64,000 nucleotides of DNA from Rugosimonospora acidiphila (GCF_039543385.1 NZ_BAABJQ010000008.1:271249-335248); one strand, 5' to 3'. Numbered from the stretch's first letter, positions 43,816 to 52,753 are shown. A program made the numbers and translations. The notes: generated by a model from the sequence alone, not told the origin.

Positions 43816-43883
43816 TCGCAGGCGGTGTTTGGGCGCCCGTCCAGGACGAGCAGCCCCAACCACGCGGTCTTAGGGCTGATTAC

Positions 43884-44087
43884 TCAGAGGGGGCGGACGT
43901 TGTCGGCCTGCGGGCCCTTCTGGCCCTGGGTGACGTCGAATTCGACCTTCTGGCCTTCGGCGAGCTCGCGGTAGCCGCTACTGGCGATGGCAGAGTAGTG
44001 GACGAAAACGTCGGCGCCGCCGCCGTCCTGCGCGATGAAGCCGAAACCTTTTTCCGAGTTGAACCACTTCACGGTGCCGGTTGCCAT
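43884..44087 (-). CDS. Cold-shock domain protein (CspA family)
   Basis: This 67-residue single-strand nucleic-acid chaperone has MATGTVKWFNSEKGFGFIAQ with RNP1 (KGFGFI) and RNP2 (DVFVHY) motifs and ends QGQKGPQADNVRPL. AGGAG lies upstream of ATG 44087. Complete and standard for the family. Confidence 0.96.
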   Translation of the reverse strand: MATGTVKWFNSEKGFGFIAQDGGGADVFVHYSAIASSGYRELAEGQKVEFDVTQGQKGPQADNVRPL

Positions 44088-44218
44088 TTGACTACTCCTG
44101 TTCGGGTGGACGGTCACTGATGCGCCGTCGCAAGGACACTACCCTGTGGCGGCCAGGTGTGGCGTTACCGGTACGCGAAACGTCGGGGTTCAGCGCACGG
44201 GTGGGCCGCCGGTCAGTC

Positions 44219-44914
44219 ATGCTTAACCCCGTGACGAGTCCGGCAGGCGCAATGGCCTATCTTGAGGACGAACTGATCGCACCGGATTTCGCAGGTCCGG
44301 ATCGGCTCCGTTTGGTCCAGACACCCTTGGTCCCTGAGGTGCTCCTCCATCTGGCGGAGGATGCCGTCGTGTGGTGGGCCCGGATGGAGGCCGAGCTGGG
44401 CACCGTGTTGACGGCCCCGTTCTGGGCTACCGCCTGGCCGGGCGGGCAGGCGCTGGCCCGCTACCTGCTGGATCATCCGCAGACGGTCGCCGGCAAGCGG
44501 GTACTGGACGTGGCGTCGGGGTCTGGCCTGGTGGCCATCGCCGCGGGGCTGGCGGGCGCCGGGACGGTCACGGCGAACGACGTCGACCAGTACGCCCTGG
44601 CCGCGATCACACTGAACGCGCGGGCCAACGGCGTGGCGGTTACGGCGTGCCCGGGTGATCTGCTCGACGGCGACGGCGGCGACGCCGACGTGGTGCTGGC
44701 AGGTGACGCCTTCTACAGCGAGGCGATCGCGCACCGGATGTGGCCGTTCCTCCGACGCGCCGCCGCGCGAGGTGCCCAGGTGCTCGTCGGCGACCCCGGC
44801 CGCGGACATCTGCCGGCCGATCAGCTGACGACCGTGACCAGCTACCCGGCCGCGGTCACCGACGCCCCGGTGGAGCCGCAGATCAGCCGGATCAGCGTTC
44901 TTCAACCGCGATGA
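44219..44914 (+). CDS. Class I SAM-dependent methyltransferase
   Basis: This protein has 231 residues from ATG 44219 (ATG 44252 is possible). It resembles small nicotinamide- or ETFB-lysine-type methyltransferases: RLVQTPLVPEVLLHLAEDAVVWWARME, APFWATAWPGGQALARYLLD, then motif I VLDVASGSGLVAIAAGLAGA and VTANDVDQYAL, with VVLAGDAFYSEA. Its substrate is unknown. It faces the CGNR regulator gene. Confidence 0.88.
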   Translation: MLNPVTSPAGAMAYLEDELIAPDFAGPDRLRLVQTPLVPEVLLHLAEDAVVWWARMEAELGTVLTAPFWATAWPGGQALARYLLDHPQTVAGKRVLDVASGSGLVAIAAGLAGAGTVTANDVDQYALAAITLNARANGVAVTACPGDLLDGDGGDADVVLAGDAFYSEAIAHRMWPFLRRAAARGAQVLVGDPGRGHLPADQLTTVTSYPAAVTDAPVEPQISRISVLQPR

Positions 44915-44996
44915 CCCCGCCTGCGATGAACACCGCGGCGGCCCGGCCGCGGGCAGCCTAGGACAAATCAGGTTCAAGCCCCACGGGCCGGCGTGG

Positions 44997-45596
44997 TCAG
45001 TGCGGGTCCGCCTCGGCTGCGCCCTGCCGGCGGCGGGCTCGCGAGGTGCGCAGGTTGATGGCGTTGCCGCAGACCAGGACGTTGTGCCAGACGCCGATGT
45101 TGTTGCGCGACCGGTCGTAGAAGGCGGTGCCGCACTCGGGGCTGCGGCAGACCTTCAGCCGCGGCCATTGGTTGTTCTGCTGGGCCAGTAGCGACTCGGT
45201 CAGCAGCAGCGACGCGACGAGGCGCCAGCCCGTGCCGTGCGGGCTGGCGATGACCGTACCGTCGCCGGTCTGCCGCAACTGGACGGAGACGCCGGCCTCA
45301 ACGATCCAGCCGGGCGCGTCGCCGTCGTCGCGGTGGCGCAGGCCGTGCCGGAGCCTCGACCGAAGGTCGGCCAGTTTCTGCAGGTCACGACCGGTGAACA
45401 CGATCGGCGGGTGCTGACCGCCCCCGGTGATCGGTTCCCGCCCGGCCAAGTGTGAGCTGAACCACTGCTGCGCGGTGGGGATGTCGGCGAGCAGGTCGGG
45501 CCGGCCGGCGGCATCGGTGTTGACGAAGTCCTGTACCACGAAGAGGCCGCCGGGCGCGGGTGAGACGCCGAGACGCTCACTGGCGTTGGAGCTCAT
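44997..45596 (-). CDS. CGNR zinc-finger transcriptional regulator (ABATE domain)
   Basis: This 199-residue protein has an N-terminal ABATE-type ligand domain (GLFVVQDFVNTDAAGRPDLLADIPTAQQWF) and a C-terminal CGNR zinc finger with RSPECGTAFYDRSRNNIGVWHNVLVCGNAINLRTSR. ATG 45596 is chosen: a TTACACT -10-like box sits just before it, suggesting a leaderless message. A 41-bp palindrome lies upstream. Confidence 0.9.
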   Translation of the reverse strand: MSSNASERLGVSPAPGGLFVVQDFVNTDAAGRPDLLADIPTAQQWFSSHLAGREPITGGGQHPPIVFTGRDLQKLADLRSRLRHGLRHRDDGDAPGWIVEAGVSVQLRQTGDGTVIASPHGTGWRLVASLLLTESLLAQQNNQWPRLKVCRSPECGTAFYDRSRNNIGVWHNVLVCGNAINLRTSRARRRQGAAEADPH

Positions 45597-45624
45597 CAGC
45601 TCAGTGTAACGACTCGGCCCGCAT

Positions 45625-45665
45625 CCCGGCGACATAATCGTATGGCTTACGATTATGTCGCCGGG
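45625..45665. promoter_or_regulatory. 41-bp palindrome upstream of the CGNR gene
   Basis: Perfect 18-bp arms (45625-45642 and 45648-45665) surround the spacer TGGCT. The arms read CCCGGCGACATAATCGTA and its exact complement. It lies 29-69 bases upstream of the CGNR start. Confidence 0.8.
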
Positions 45666-45744
45666 CACTGTTTCCACGCAGTACGAGGGCTCCCGCCGGG
45701 TCCGTCGGGAGTGCCGCCGCCAGCGCGTTGGCGCAGGCGCCCGC

Positions 45745-46527
45745 TCAGCTGGCCGCCCAGCGGGCCTGTCCGTTGGATGCCGACGTGCCGCCGTCGACGG
45801 GCAGGATCACGCCGTTGACGTAGCGGGCAGCGTCGGAGGCGAGGAAGAGCACCACGGGGGAGATGTCGTCGGTCTCGGCGATGCGTCCGAGCGCGACGCG
45901 CGCCTCGGACTGTGCCCGCAGTCCCGGGTCCCCGGTGAACGCGGCGACCGGCTCGGTGTTGGTGAGCGATGGGGCTATCGCGTTGACGCGGACGCCCTTG
46001 GCGCCCCAGTCGAGGGCGAGCGCCTGGATGAACAGCGAGACGGCCCCCTTGGCGGCGTTGTAGACGGGCATGCCCCAGTCGGCGCGCAGCCCGGAGACGC
46101 TGGAGGTGGCGATGAAGCTGCCCCCGGTGGCCGCCAGGTGCGGCAAGGTCGCCTTGGCGAGGTGGAAGAAGCCGCTCAGATTGGTGCGCAGCGACAGTTC
46201 CCAGTCCTCCGGGTCCACGGCGGTGACGTCGCCGGGGATGAAGCTGGCGGCGTTACTGACCACCACGTCGAGGTGTCCGTGGTCGCGGATGATGGCCTCG
46301 ATCAGCTCGTCGACCTGGGCGGCGTCGCCAACGTCGGTCGAGGCGGCCGAGGCGTTCGCGCCGAGCAGCGCACGGGCGGCGTCGAGGCGCGCCTGGGAGC
46401 GCCCGGCGATGACCACGTGCGCACCGGCGTCGGCGAAGTCGCGGGCGATCTGCAGGCCGATGCCACTGCCACCACCGGTGATCAGGACGACCTGGCCGGT
46501 GAAGTCGAATGCGGCTGTGTTGGGCAT
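45745..46527 (-). CDS. Short-chain dehydrogenase/reductase (glucose-1-dehydrogenase-like)
   Basis: This 260-residue SDR has the NAD(P) motif TGGGSGIG, the strand VSNAASF, catalytic Ser in TSSVSGL and YxxxK as YNAAK. The GGSGIG and DVGDAAQV features match the classical SDR family. The C-terminus (VNGVILPVDGGTSA) is standard. A divergent reductase gene follows across a 367-bp gap. Confidence 0.93.
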   Translation of the reverse strand: MPNTAAFDFTGQVVLITGGGSGIGLQIARDFADAGAHVVIAGRSQARLDAARALLGANASAASTDVGDAAQVDELIEAIIRDHGHLDVVVSNAASFIPGDVTAVDPEDWELSLRTNLSGFFHLAKATLPHLAATGGSFIATSSVSGLRADWGMPVYNAAKGAVSLFIQALALDWGAKGVRVNAIAPSLTNTEPVAAFTGDPGLRAQSEARVALGRIAETDDISPVVLFLASDAARYVNGVILPVDGGTSASNGQARWAAS

Positions 46528-46894
46528 GGTGATCCTTCGTTTTCTGATGAGCGGAGCTGGTCGCAACGGCCGGTCGGGTTGGTGACATGGTCGTCGCCGG
46601 TTCGATCGGTGACGCAACCGTAGTGCCTTCGCCTACGTCATCGGTACCCGATGTGACTTAGCCCAAAGTTGTACGGTCATGTCGCTCGCGTGCGCTAGGT
46701 TCCTCAGCTGGACCCAGGCTCGCGACGGAAGGATCACGGGTGGACAACGCGGCCGACTTCGCCGACCACCACGGCGATGGTCGGCTGTGTGCCGTACGCC
46801 CGATCTGCGAGGTTCGCCCGATGTGGACGGGCGATGTCGGCGGCTGGCGACCAGTCAGCGGCTCGCCTGGCCGCCCACGAGAACGGAGACGATC
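46528..46894. other. Divergent intergenic region, 367 bp
   Basis: Between the SDR and ketopantoate-reductase-like genes lies a dyad CATCGG-TAC-CCGATG (46639-46653) that may be an operator. A GTG frame from 46741 to the reductase start (about 51 codons, with GAAGGA upstream, ending with TGA overlapping the ATG) could be a small upstream gene. I see nothing else. Confidence 0.5.
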
Positions 46895-47809
46895 ATGAGA
46901 TTGCTCTACGCCGGAGCCGGTGCGGTCGGCGGTTTCCTCGCCGCCCGCACGCTCGCCGCCGGGCACGACGTCACGGTGCTCGCGCGGCCCGCCCGCGCGC
47001 GGCGACTGCGCGCCGACGGGGTGCGTCTCACCGGTGTGACCACGACGGTGGCTCGTCCCGCGATCGCCACCGCCGACCAGCTCACCGACGCGTTCGACGC
47101 CGTGACCATCGCTGTCAAGGCCGACGCTCTGGACGCTCTGTTGACCGAGATCGCCCCGGCTGTCGGCCCGCATACGCTCGTCGTGCCGTTCCTCAACGGC
47201 ATGGCTCACGTCGACACCTTGACGGACAGATTCGGCTCGGCCGTCGTCGGCGGCGTTCTACGAATCGCGACGGACCTCGATGCCGACGGCGCGATCCGCG
47301 TGCTGAGTTCGCTGTTCGAGGCCGAGATCGGCGAACTCGACGGCACTGTCGGGACCCGCCTGGACCGGCTGGCGGCCGCGTTGCGTTCAGCCGGCGCAGC
47401 GGTGACGGTCAGCCGCACCATCATCGACGACATGTGGGCCAAGTGGGTGTACATCGCCAGCATCGGCGCCATCACGGGAATGCTGCGCGCACCGATCGGC
47501 GCGGTCGTCGGCGCGCCGGGCGGAGACCACTTCGCACGTACCGTCGTCGCCGAGGCCGCATCGACGGCTGCCGCCGCGGGCCATCCCATTGCGGCCGACC
47601 GCTTGGAACTTACGGTACGGACGGCCACCACCGCGGGCTCGCCGATGACGTCGTCACTGTCCCGCGATGTACTGGCCGGCCGGCGCACCGAGGTCGACGC
47701 CGTGCTCGGCGATCTGACCGAGCGGGCCCGCGCTGCCGGCGTCGGCACCCCCGCCCTGGACGCCGCCACCCTCGCCCTGCGCGTGCACAACCTGCGGATG
47801 CGAGACTGA
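46895..47809 (+). CDS. 2-dehydropantoate 2-reductase-like oxidoreductase (PanE/ApbA family)
   Basis: This 304-residue protein has the GxGxxG start MRLLYAGAGAVGGFLAARTL, the NADPH-binding domain to about 165, and the C-terminal KPR helical domain with DDMWAKWVYIASIGAITGM (the conserved W-x-K). GGAGAC precedes ATG 46895. Panthothenate synthesis is the classical role; several actinobacterial copies act elsewhere. Confidence 0.9.
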   Translation: MRLLYAGAGAVGGFLAARTLAAGHDVTVLARPARARRLRADGVRLTGVTTTVARPAIATADQLTDAFDAVTIAVKADALDALLTEIAPAVGPHTLVVPFLNGMAHVDTLTDRFGSAVVGGVLRIATDLDADGAIRVLSSLFEAEIGELDGTVGTRLDRLAAALRSAGAAVTVSRTIIDDMWAKWVYIASIGAITGMLRAPIGAVVGAPGGDHFARTVVAEAASTAAAAGHPIAADRLELTVRTATTAGSPMTSSLSRDVLAGRRTEVDAVLGDLTERARAAGVGTPALDAATLALRVHNLRMRD

Positions 47810-47834
47810 CTGCCGTCCGGCAGCGGTGCCGCGC

Positions 47835-48548
47835 TCAGCGCAGGGTGATGCCGGTGACGTCCACGCTGATCGGCATCAGCGAGCGATTGGGCGTGCCGTC
47901 CTCGTTACGTACGAAGACCTCGTGCTTCGTGGTGATCACCGCACCGTCGACGGTGGCGTGTTCGGGCTGGTAGTGCGCGGTCGGCGATGCCCCATTGACT
48001 TCGGGTTCGTAGTCCAGCCGGACGAGATTGCCGCCGGCGTTGAAGTAGTACAGCTGGGTGGTGCTGTGCACGTCGATGGTCTCCGGGAAGGTGACCCTGA
48101 GGACATGCCAGCTCTCGCCATTCTCGGCCCACGGCTCCGTTTCCGCGACCTCGACCCCGGGGTAGGTGAAGACGTAGGCCTCGATGAGATAGAGCCAGGT
48201 CGCGTAGGCGCGGAAGTAGGCGGCCTGCCGAACGCTCCATTTGCTCTCACCGGTGAAGCCGTCGAAGCTGGCCCGGGGGTGCTCAAGCCGATCGACGATG
48301 CCGTCCGGCTCGGTCACCGTCACGACGTCGGACTCTTTGTCCCACTCGATGACGCGGCCCGACGGCTGCGCCAGCCGGATGTGCTGGCGATGGACGTCCG
48401 CCACGACCTGGTCGGTACTGGCGAGGTCGGCGACGCCCTTGAGCGCCCAGAACGGACCACCGTACGTGACGTCGGCCTCGACGGTGGTCGCCCGGCGCCA
48501 GTGCGGCAAGCCGTGCGCCTCTTGAATCCGCTCGGTCAGCGGGGACAT
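47835..48548 (-). CDS. Beta-rich protein of unknown function
   Basis: This 237-residue protein has no signal peptide and many strands alternating with Asp/Glu (ATTVEADVTYGGPFWALKGVA, GRVIEWDKESDVVTVTEPD, YVFTYPGVEVAETEPWAENGESWHVLRVTFPETIDVHSTTQ). It may adopt a LolA-like half-barrel. I do not recognise a family. It converges on the PanE-like gene. Confidence 0.72.
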   Translation of the reverse strand: MSPLTERIQEAHGLPHWRRATTVEADVTYGGPFWALKGVADLASTDQVVADVHRQHIRLAQPSGRVIEWDKESDVVTVTEPDGIVDRLEHPRASFDGFTGESKWSVRQAAYFRAYATWLYLIEAYVFTYPGVEVAETEPWAENGESWHVLRVTFPETIDVHSTTQLYYFNAGGNLVRLDYEPEVNGASPTAHYQPEHATVDGAVITTKHEVFVRNEDGTPNRSLMPISVDVTGITLR

Positions 48549-48889
48549 GTGAGCTGCTCCTTCCGGTTCTGCGGGTAGGGCGTGACTAGCCGATCATGAA
48601 GTACGCACCACCCGGCACCCAGGTCCACGCCACTGCCTACGTCGGCCAAGGCGCGTTCGGCCTGGTTGTGCTGCTTGTGGCGCACCCGGCCGAGCGCCGG
48701 TGGTCACCGAGTCCGGCCGTTTCCGCAGCGTGCGCCTTGTTGGTCATTCCTACCCGGCAGCTACCCAAACCTTGACATATCAAGGAATCAACGGAACTGG
48801 CCCTCCTTTCCGATCGTGTGAATGGCCGTCGCGTGTCGTGCGCGGATCGAGATGTTCAGGACGGCCTGCGGTGGTCGATACTTGGCGAC
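48549..48889. other. Intergenic region, 341 bp
   Basis: It holds a perfect dyad CCTTGACATATCAAGG (48770-48785) that includes a TTGACA -35-like hexamer. It is about 105 bases upstream of the membrane-protein start and looks like an operator-promoter. No coding frame is convincing. Confidence 0.55.
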
Positions 48890-49213
48890 ATGTGGGCCCG
48901 ATGGCTAGCGTTGGCCGCAACGATCTGGACAGGTGCCTACGTCGCGGCCTACCTGGTTCTGGTGCGCCACGGCGGTAACTCACCGGCCTGGTGGTACATC
49001 GGGCTGCTCGCGATCGGCGTGGCGCCGTTGATCGTGACAGTTGCCGGCTGGTTATCGCGGCTGGCGTTGGTCGCGAGCGCGGTCGTGCTTGCGCTCGCAA
49101 TGCTGGTCGGGCTGCTGTCGATCGGGATCTTCCTGCTGCCGTCGGCCGTGTGCGTGATCGTGGCCGCGTCCCTCATGAAGCCGACGTCCCGGACGGTGTC
49201 CGGGGTTGGGTAG
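48890..49213 (+). CDS. Small membrane protein
   Basis: This 107-residue protein starts MWARWLALAATIWTGAYVAA with three hydrophobic helices. No family recognised. A dyad with TTGACA lies upstream. Confidence 0.65.
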   Translation: MWARWLALAATIWTGAYVAAYLVLVRHGGNSPAWWYIGLLAIGVAPLIVTVAGWLSRLALVASAVVLALAMLVGLLSIGIFLLPSAVCVIVAASLMKPTSRTVSGVG

Positions 49214-49482
49214 GAGCCAGATCTCAGTCCGTTGATTCCACGGCAGCTGGCGGCGAATGGCTGGTCGTACCCAAAACCTGCCGCCAGGTCGCCCACCGGC
49301 CCGTACACTGCGCGCTCACCTGGCGCACTCGTTGCGAGGACGCTTGGGCGCACCGCCCGTGTGGATGTGGGTCGGCACAGTCGGGCGCAGAAGGTGCTGC
49401 TGTTCGGCATCACCGCCGCGGCGACGCGCCAACCGCCGCGACACTCCCGGTTCTTCCTAATCGCTGTACCGGCGAAAGGTCG

Positions 49483-50072
49483 GGCTCAGGAGGCGCGGTT
49501 GGGGCGCATCCACTGGTCGAAGTTCCGCCTCGGGCGCCGGACCACGAGGTCCCCGCCACCGTGCAGCCGGCCGGAGACCTCCACCCGCAGGAACGTCGGC
49601 GTGGCGCCGTCGGACTGTGCCCGCAGGTCGAAGTCGCCCAACCGCGCGTCGAGGTCCTCGGCGACGACCTTGATGCCCGGCTGGACCACCAACGTCAACT
49701 CGCTGCCCAGGCCCAGATCGACGTCCAGGTGCACCGTGTCGACGTCGATGACCGCCTCGGTGAAGTCCAGCCGCACATTACCCGCGGTGAGACGGACCTC
49801 GATCCTGCGGGAAACAATCCACGGCCCTTCGCGCACGACGGTGCCGAAGCGCCGGTCGATGCGCATCAGGTCGAGCGTGCCGCTGTCCGGTCCGTGCGAG
49901 GTGCGCCGGCCCTCGCCGGGTTCCTGGTGCGTCAGCGCCTCGTCGGTCTTGGTGGCTGTGTCGGTTCCGGTTCCGGTGTACGTCGTGATTTCCATGCCCA
50001 TGACGCTACGGAGCGTGGAACCGGGGCGGTATCTGTCTGGCCGTACGGTCGGGTGGGCCTGGCCCCACTCCG
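49483..50072 (-). repeat. Dispersed inverted duplication, right copy
   Basis: Opposite-strand partner of 16670-17255. Roughly 390 bp at the 3' end differ at about two bases from the left copy; the 5' third of the gene is diverged, with near-identity again in the promoter region. This mosaic is what recent gene conversion would leave. Confidence 0.85.
49486..50001 (-). CDS. LiaF-like C-terminal domain protein, copy 2
   Basis: This 171-residue protein has the same architecture as the gene at 16740. Its N-terminus differs (EPGEGRRTSHGPDSGTLDL where copy 1 has a different acidic stretch), while everything from LMRIDRRFGTVVREGPW to the end is the same except one residue (DFDL against DFDV). It is oriented opposite to copy 1, about 32 kb away. 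Functional redundancy or a recent copying event is likely. Confidence 0.83.
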   Translation of the reverse strand: MGMEITTYTGTGTDTATKTDEALTHQEPGEGRRTSHGPDSGTLDLMRIDRRFGTVVREGPWIVSRRIEVRLTAGNVRLDFTEAVIDVDTVHLDVDLGLGSELTLVVQPGIKVVAEDLDARLGDFDLRAQSDGATPTFLRVEVSGRLHGGGDLVVRRPRRNFDQWMRPNRAS

Positions 50073-50131
50073 AGCCCCGCGCGAGCCGCGATACATTTTC
50101 CCGTCATTGACGGCCATGTTGGAATGGTCGG

Positions 50132-50344
50132 ATGACCAACTTCGTCCGAGAACCCTTGAACGTCCGGGACCGGCGGCAGACCGAGTTCGAGGAGGTAGCG
50201 CTCGGGTTGCGGGCGCGGGCGGCTGAGGAACCCGGGGCCCTCACCCACCGCTCGCCCTGTGCGCCACTCGCCCCCGAACTCGTCGCTGGGTCGTCCGCAC
50301 CTCCCCGGGTGACTGCCCATCCCGACGTGCTCGGCACCGACTGA
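50132..50344 (+). CDS. Small protein upstream of DUF6082
   Basis: This 70-residue frame (MTNFVREPLNVRDRRQTEFE) has strongly GC-rich third codon positions and ends 7 bases before the DUF6082 GTG start, so it may be the first gene of an operon. It is Arg/Ala/Pro-rich and matches no family I know. The prediction is tentative. Confidence 0.5.
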   Translation: MTNFVREPLNVRDRRQTEFEEVALGLRARAAEEPGALTHRSPCAPLAPELVAGSSAPPRVTAHPDVLGTD

Positions 50345-50351
50345 GGTAGCG

Positions 50352-51173
50352 GTGTCGCGAATCCCCCGGCGCGAGGGGCGGCGCAGCTCGTGGAGCGCCC
50401 TCGGCGCTTCACGGCCCCTGTCCATCGCCGCCGGACTCCTGGCCACCTTGACCGTCGTGATCCTCTCACCGTTCTTGCTCGGCGTACTCAAGGTCTTCGA
50501 CGGCACGGACTGGGCGAGGCTCAGCGAGATCGGACAGACGTACGGTGCCATCTCGGCGGTCCTCTCCGCCCTGGCGCTGGGAGCAGTGGCGGTTTCCGTT
50601 GCCATTCAAGCGAGGCAGGCGAAGGCTGACCAGATTCAAGCGGTACGCGGATTCCATCTCGATCTCGTCCGCATGCAGTTGGACGACCTCCCGACGTACC
50701 TCCCATGCTGGGGTCCGCTCGACCTGCCAAGCCCGACGTCTCAACGGCGGCACATATATACCAACCTCGTATTCTCCTACGGGTCGATGGGCTACAACGT
50801 CGGCGAAATCTCGGAACCCTGGCTCCGGGACATGCTGGGTGGAATGTTCCAGGGCGAGTCCGCCAGGCGGTACTGGCTCATGGCTCGGACGGCCTGGATC
50901 GCCTCTGCTGGGACGAACCGGCGAGGCCGCCGATTCGTCGGCATCGTCGATGACGAGTACCGCCGTGCGGAGGAGGCGGGCCCGCCAGTGATCGCCGCCG
51001 CGCAGCCAACCGTTGTCCAGGCAGCGAGCACCGAACCTGAGCGGCAGGTGAGCGCTTCGATCCAGAAATCGCGCGGCGTCGCCGCGGGAAGTCTCCTCCT
51101 CGGGGCCGGCGTAGGTGTTCTGATCGGGCTCGCGCTCGACCGTCGGCAACGTGGTGGCCGACGAGGGCGCTGA
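50352..51173 (+). CDS. DUF6082 family membrane protein
   Basis: This 273-residue protein has two N-terminal helices (residues 22-45 and 62-85), a cytoplasmic domain with RRYWLMARTAWIASAGTNRRGRRFVGIVDDEYRRA, the hallmark of DUF6082, and a last hydrophobic segment near the C-terminus. GAGG precedes GTG 50352. Such proteins are common in actinomycetes; their role is unknown. Confidence 0.83.
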   Translation: MSRIPRREGRRSSWSALGASRPLSIAAGLLATLTVVILSPFLLGVLKVFDGTDWARLSEIGQTYGAISAVLSALALGAVAVSVAIQARQAKADQIQAVRGFHLDLVRMQLDDLPTYLPCWGPLDLPSPTSQRRHIYTNLVFSYGSMGYNVGEISEPWLRDMLGGMFQGESARRYWLMARTAWIASAGTNRRGRRFVGIVDDEYRRAEEAGPPVIAAAQPTVVQAASTEPERQVSASIQKSRGVAAGSLLLGAGVGVLIGLALDRRQRGGRRGR

Positions 51174-51231
51174 AAAGCTCAGGCCGCGGGCAGCCGGCAG
51201 CCGGCAGGGGTCAGCACCTGTCACTATCGCA

Positions 51232-51275
51232 CCATCGCCCCTCGAGACGCCCTGGCAGAAGGCGAGGGGCGATGG
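51232..51275. terminator. Hairpin terminator between DUF6082 and GNAT genes
   Basis: Arms 51232-51244 and 51263-51275 pair perfectly over 13 bp. It lies between convergent genes and can stop both. Confidence 0.75.
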
Positions 51276-51313
51276 CGGTATCGGTCCGGTGCGGAGCCGG
51301 ACGCCGGTACCGG

Positions 51314-51865
51314 TCAGGTCAGGCCGGTGAAGCTGGCATGAGCGGCAATCGCCTTGATGAGGAATCGGCAGGGGTCCGCGACCTCGTGCGGCGCGCCGTG
51401 GTTGTCCACGTATCGGTAGTGGTCCAGGTAGTGGCAGCCGGTATCCCGGTACCCGAGCCGACGGTACAACGCCGCGGCTCGTTCGTTGTGTTCGTCGACG
51501 CCCAGCCCGATCCGGTGCTGGCCGCGCTGTAGCGCGCGTTGCTCAGCCGCGGCGATGATCGCCGTGCCGATGCCCTGCGACTGCCGCGCGGCAACCACGG
51601 CCAAGCCGTTGATCTCCGGGCAGTCGGGGAACCTGTCACGGACGTCCGGCTCCTTGGCCCCCTGCCATAGCACCTCGCCGGAGCCGACGGGGGCGTCGTC
51701 CAGGTAGGCGATCAGGAAGGTGCTGAAGCCTTCGCCCTGGCGGTGGAAGCGGGCTTCATGGTAGCGGTTGCGGCCGGTAGGCACGTGATGCTCGAGTACG
51801 GCGACGTCTTGTTCTCGGCACTGCCTGACGATCAGCTGCCGGGGTTGCTCGCGCATCCAGCGCAT
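51314..51865 (-). CDS. GNAT family N-acetyltransferase
   Basis: This 183-residue acetyltransferase has the acetyl-CoA loop LAVVAARQSQGIGTAIIAAAEQRALQRG (Q-x-x-G-x-G/A) and the motif HNERAAALYRRLGYRDTG. Start ATG 51865, or ATG 51856. Substrate unknown. Confidence 0.92.
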   Translation of the reverse strand: MRWMREQPRQLIVRQCREQDVAVLEHHVPTGRNRYHEARFHRQGEGFSTFLIAYLDDAPVGSGEVLWQGAKEPDVRDRFPDCPEINGLAVVAARQSQGIGTAIIAAAEQRALQRGQHRIGLGVDEHNERAAALYRRLGYRDTGCHYLDHYRYVDNHGAPHEVADPCRFLIKAIAAHASFTGLT

Positions 51866-51904
51866 GTTAACGATGGTCGATGAGCGGCGCCACCGATTAA
51901 CCGC

Positions 51905-52753
51905 TTACGCGTCCCGTCGATCGTGACCGAGTGCCGCGCGGAGCTGGTTGAGCCACTGTATGCCCAGCTGGCGCCCGTTCGGGAGTTGGTCGTTCCGATC
52001 CCAACGCCAGGCGGTGGCTATCGCCAGCGTGAGGATCCGGCACTGGCGAAGCAGATCTGGATCAGCCGCTGGATAGTGTTCGCCGACCTCATCCGGCGCA
52101 TGGGCGATGTCGAATTCAACGGGTCCGCGGCAGCAGGTCTCCAGGTCGATAAATAGCTGCCCGGTCCTCGTCCTGAGCACGTTGCCCGGGTGCGGCTCAC
52201 CATGCAGGAACTGCTCGTCGGCGCCGCGGTCGCCGATCGCGCGGCTCAGGCGGGTCAGTGTGTCGCTGAGCAGTCCGCGCTGCCCCTCACCAAGCTCCGG
52301 GCTGCGCGCCGGGTCGCCGATCAGCCGTTGCGCCTGCGCGACTCGATCAGTGAAATGCGGCGCGGAAACGTCGATCTGCCGCATGCCGGAGTGCAGCCGC
52401 ACGAGCGACCGCGCGTACTCGGCCGGCGCGAGGTCGGGTGGTGGCACAGGTTCGTAGTACCTCCAGAGGGTGACCGCGAAGCCGTCGCGCACGTGTACGC
52501 GGGGCTCGACGCGAGGCTCGAGCTCAGCCACCGGGCTGTCGGTCTCGGCGAGCCGCCGAGCGACCTCGACTTCGAACTCGGCACGTGCCTGGTGCGCGAC
52601 ATACGCGACCCGCGCAAGAACGCCACAGGGCTGCAGGCGCACAGCGATCCGATTCGAGTCGTGCAGGACAACGGCGTCATCGACTCTCAGGTCGAGCGCG
52701 GTGGCCGTGGACCCGGCCGCGGCCACCCCTCGCGGAACGTCTGATGCCTTCAT
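51905..52753 (-). CDS. Aminoglycoside phosphotransferase-like kinase (APH family)
   Basis: This 282-residue protein of the APH/choline-kinase fold has the catalytic segment FLHGEPHPGNVLRTRTGQLFIDLETCCRGP. The usual HGD is HGE here, which occurs in some active members, and IDLE replaces ID(W/F)E. Start ATG 52753. It may phosphorylate an antibiotic or small alcohol; the substrate is unknown. Confidence 0.85.
   Translation of the reverse strand: MKASDVPRGVAAAGSTATALDLRVDDAVVLHDSNRIAVRLQPCGVLARVAYVAHQARAEFEVEVARRLAETDSPVAELEPRVEPRVHVRDGFAVTLWRYYEPVPPPDLAPAEYARSLVRLHSGMRQIDVSAPHFTDRVAQAQRLIGDPARSPELGEGQRGLLSDTLTRLSRAIGDRGADEQFLHGEPHPGNVLRTRTGQLFIDLETCCRGPVEFDIAHAPDEVGEHYPAADPDLLRQCRILTLAIATAWRWDRNDQLPNGRQLGIQWLNQLRAALGHDRRDA

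Larger units (their letters stand above)
43173..43883. other. Intergenic region, 711 bp, with hairpin and transposase scar
   Basis: No complete gene is visible. It contains a 36-bp hairpin at 43542-43577 and a frameshifted transposase C-terminal remnant at 43655-43815, followed by about 70 bases to the cold-shock gene. The rest is unassigned. Confidence 0.6.

Noticed and set aside
45655..46623. Plus-strand frame opposite the SDR gene
   Set aside because: No domain; the minus-strand SDR has the full NAD and YxxxK motifs.
48770..48785. HspR/HAIR-type operator
   Set aside because: The dyad CCTTGA-CATA-TCAAGG has a 4-bp gap, whereas HAIR sites have CTTGAGT-N7-ACTCAAG. Kept only as a generic operator candidate.
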